A DNA stretch of 64,000 bases from Citrobacter sp. RHB25-C09 (lineage in GTDB: Bacteria; Pseudomonadota; Gammaproteobacteria; Enterobacterales; Enterobacteriaceae): positions 3,720,001-3,784,000 of the forward strand of contig NZ_CP057483.1 of NCBI RefSeq assembly GCF_013836145.1, written 5' to 3'. This document shows positions 62,407 to 64,000 of the stretch, piece by piece. The position numbers and the translations under genes are program-made. Under the pieces are notes generated by a model that searched no databases, was not told the origin of the DNA, and saw only the letters and a list, made by a program, of their open reading frames with translations. Every line of letters begins with the position of its first letter. Within the stretch, counting starts at the first letter, position 1.

Positions 62407-62492
62407 TACTGCTCCGTTATTCACTCGTCTTACCCCGTTAATGGCTCTGAGTTAAAACTAGCGGCGGGGGTAAAAAGTTTGTAGCGAGTTGT

Positions 62493-62512
62493 TTTCCACT
62501 TCGAAGTGGAAA
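62493..62512. promoter_or_regulatory. Perfect 20-bp palindrome, candidate operator
   Basis: TTTCCACTTCGAAGTGGAAA, fully self-complementary, 87 bases before the first operon gene. Most likely the binding site of the operon's PRD regulator. Confidence 0.65.
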
Positions 62513-62576
62513 GGCGAGGGGCAATAGTGATCTGCTCCACAGAAATTGGGCTTTTGACGATTTAGCGCGGCTTAAA

Positions 62577-62592
62577 TGTGATGAGCATCACA
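62577..62592. promoter_or_regulatory. CRP-binding site
   Basis: TGTGA-TGAGCA-TCACA, a perfect match to the CRP half-site consensus, about 80 bp upstream (operon direction) of the palindrome. Predicts cAMP-CRP control of the operon. Confidence 0.8.
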
Positions 62593-62691
62593 AAATGTAG
62601 TGAAAACAGAGCAAGGGAAACGGACGATGAAGGTGCTGTGAAAATGTGAAACTGTGATGAATATGACGTTTACTCAGCGGAGATGAAGACT

Positions 62692-62743
62692 GCCGGATGG
62701 CGACGCGAGCGTCTTATCCGGCCTACGTCGTCTGCAGGCCGGA
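62692..62743. repeat. REP pair after cybC
   Basis: GCCGGATGGCGACGCGAGCG...TTATCCGGCCTAC and a partial inverted unit GCAGGCCGGAAC at the 3' side of cybC. Confidence 0.85.
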
Positions 62744-62752
62744 ACGTGTAAA

Positions 62753-63139
62753 TTAACGATACTTCTTGTGATACGCGTTACGGGTGGTTTTGAACTCTTC
62801 CGCAGCGGCTTTAGCTTCGGTGACTTTGCCTTCGTTCGCCAGCTTCAGCGCGCCGTCGATCTGCCCTACCAGCTCATCGAAGCCGTGACGATAGTCTTTC
62901 ATTTCAGGCGCATCAGCGGCTTTGCTTTCCAGCTTCGGCGGCGTGGCTTTTTGCGCATCCAGCGCGGCGGCACGCATTTTGGTTAACGCATCTTTTACTT
63001 CGGTCGCGTTATCCGCTTTCTCAACGACTTTAAGGTTGTCGTTGAGGATTTCCATATTGTCTTCCAGATCGGCGGCAAAAGCCGAAGATCCAAGCGCCAG
63101 CGTTGATACTGCGATGATTGCTAACAGGTGTTTACGCAT
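62753..63139 (-). CDS. cybC: Cytochrome b562 CybC
   Basis: A 128-residue periplasmic four-helix-bundle cytochrome. The signal peptide ends SSAFA|ADLEDNM; in the mature protein Met7 (EDNMEIL) and His102 (RNAYHKKYR) are the haem ligands. Haem is non-covalent. Its electron partner is unknown. The gene is intact here, whereas it is disrupted in some E. coli K-12 annotations. Confidence 0.96.
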   Translation of the reverse strand: MRKHLLAIIAVSTLALGSSAFAADLEDNMEILNDNLKVVEKADNATEVKDALTKMRAAALDAQKATPPKLESKAADAPEMKDYRHGFDELVGQIDGALKLANEGKVTEAKAAAEEFKTTRNAYHKKYR

Positions 63140-63236
63140 TGCTTACTTCCTTTTTTTATTATTCAACAATGACTTCTCATACTCTGAATACTTCGCGTTG
63201 CAGGCAATAGACCTGAGACGCGAAGTATGACGGGTA

Positions 63237-64000
63237 TTATTGGCCGGCGATTTTCATCTCCGGTAACAGCACCGAACCACACTGTATATTGCTGCGTGTT
63301 TCAATATCGTTACCAATTGTCACAATATTGCGCCACATCTCTTTTAAATTTCCAGCAATGGTGATTTCGCTCACAGGATACTGAATTTCACCGTTTTCTA
63401 CCCAGAAACCGGCCGCGCCACGGGAATAATCGCCGGTGATGCCGCTTACCCCCTGTCCCATCAGTTCCGTGACCACCAGGCCCGTGCCCATCTCTTTAAG
63501 CATCTGCTCGAAGCTCAGCCCCTGGCCGGCAATGCGCCAGTTATGAATACCGCCCGCGTGTCCGGTGCTTTTCAGCCCCAGCTTGCGCGCGGAATAGTTG
63601 GTCAGCAGCCACTGGGTCAGTACACCATCTTTGATAATGTCGCGACGTTCGGTACGCACGCCTTCACTGTCGAACGGTGAAGATGCCAGCCCTTTGAGCA
63701 GGTGCGGATGTTCTTCGATAGTCAGCCATTCCGGGAGGATTTGTTTACCCAGCGAGTCCAGCAGGAAAGTGGATTTGCGATAGACCGAACCGCCCGCAAT
63801 CGCGCCAACCAGATGACCAAACAGCCCGGTTGCGACTTCATTGGCAAAAATTACCGGCGCTTTCATGGTCGACAATTTACGCGGCGAGAGACGGGATAAC
63901 GTGCGGCGCGCACAGTCGGCACCGACCCATTCCGGCGTTTTTAGATCGCCTAACGCACGGCCAATGGTGTAAGCATAATCGCGTTCCATATCGCCGTTTT
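63237..64000 (-). CDS. pmbA: TldD/TldE-family metalloprotease subunit PmbA (TldE), 3' part
   Basis: The C-terminal 254 or so residues of PmbA/TldE; the 5' end lies beyond the window. With TldD it forms the protease that degrades the CcdA antitoxin and matures microcin B17. The sequence MKAPVIFANEVATGLFGHL, HAGGIHNWRIAGQ and MGQGVSGITGDYSRGAAGFWVE matches E. coli PmbA closely. TldE lacks the zinc site and supports TldD. Confidence 0.95.
   Translation of the reverse strand, partial: NGDMERDYAYTIGRALGDLKTPEWVGADCARRTLSRLSPRKLSTMKAPVIFANEVATGLFGHLVGAIAGGSVYRKSTFLLDSLGKQILPEWLTIEEHPHLLKGLASSPFDSEGVRTERRDIIKDGVLTQWLLTNYSARKLGLKSTGHAGGIHNWRIAGQGLSFEQMLKEMGTGLVVTELMGQGVSGITGDYSRGAAGFWVENGEIQYPVSEITIAGNLKEMWRNIVTIGNDIETRSNIQCGSVLLPEMKIAGQ

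Larger units (their letters stand above)
62407..62752. promoter_or_regulatory. Control region of the DUF4310-4312/dga-like operon
   Basis: A 346-base gap between cybC and the operon, with no gene. It holds the 20-bp palindrome and the CRP site listed separately and a REP near cybC. I could not place a clear sigma-70 or sigma-54 promoter by eye. Confidence 0.55.

Noticed and set aside
62407..62690. Sigma-54 promoter before the DUF4310-4312 operon
   Set aside because: A TGGAGC...TTGC pair exists near 62530 on the minus strand but the GG-to-GC spacing is four bases too long.

Overview
The window is chromosomal DNA of an enterobacterium, most likely Citrobacter or a close relative. The gene order is largely that of the Escherichia/Salmonella segment yjiA-yjiR-mdtM-yjiN-yjiK ... 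leuX-ahr-idnKDOTR-yjgR-lptGF-pepA-holC-valS ... argI ... pyrBI-ridA-treRBC-nrdDG-cybC-pmbA. Most protein sequences match E. coli families over full length. miaE, an extra ArgR paralogue and the cluster upstream of cybC fit Salmonella/Citrobacter rather than E. coli K-12. REP/BIME repeats sit in many intergenic gaps. All identifications come from reading the sequence; no database search was run.

Layout. 1-13.3 kb holds yjiA (5' end outside the window), yjiS/yjiR, an Rpn-type nuclease, an AraC regulator with a LysE exporter, mdtM, a MetC-like lyase with a DAACS symporter and a LysR regulator, yjiN, yjiK, and a yjiJ-like gene cut after 30 codons by an IS3-family element. 13.3-19.3 kb is accessory DNA. 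The IS carries a perfect 51-bp tandem duplication of its right end. It is followed by an AT-rich island with a HEPN-motif protein, an HrgA-like PD-(D/E)XK nuclease and a P4-type integrase next to tRNA-Leu(CAA) (leuX). On the other side of leuX lies an overlapping HNH-nuclease/methyltransferase gene pair.

21.3-45.1 kb is core genome: aldehyde reductase and L-idonate catabolism (ahr, idnK, idnDOTR), yjgR, LPS transport (lptFG), pepA, holC-valS, yjgN, yjgM, a membrane protein of unknown function, miaE, rraB, argI with its ARG boxes, tabA, an ArgR paralogue lacking the arginine-binding aspartates, pyrLBI with its attenuator, and ridA. A secreted GbpA-like chitin-active monooxygenase lies between ridA and treR, where E. 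coli has mgtA. Trehalose genes (treR, treBC) and anaerobic ribonucleotide reductase (nrdDG) follow.

54.4-62.4 kb is an insertion relative to E. coli between nrdG and cybC. It holds a RelBE toxin-antitoxin pair and a nine-gene catabolic operon: a small PRD protein, SFCGS protein, DUF4312, DUF4311, DUF4310, amidohydrolase, DgaE-like ammonia lyase, DgaF-like KDGP aldolase and a PRD/EIIB/EIIA regulator. It reads as a complete pathway: uptake by an uncharacterised DUF4310-4312/SFCGS transporter, deacylation, PLP-dependent deamination, then aldol cleavage to pyruvate and glyceraldehyde 3-phosphate. A CRP site and a perfect 20-bp palindrome precede the first gene. This operon is the best candidate for an undescribed system here; the HEPN/HrgA-like island and the HNH/methyltransferase pair come next. 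The window ends in cybC and the 3' part of pmbA.
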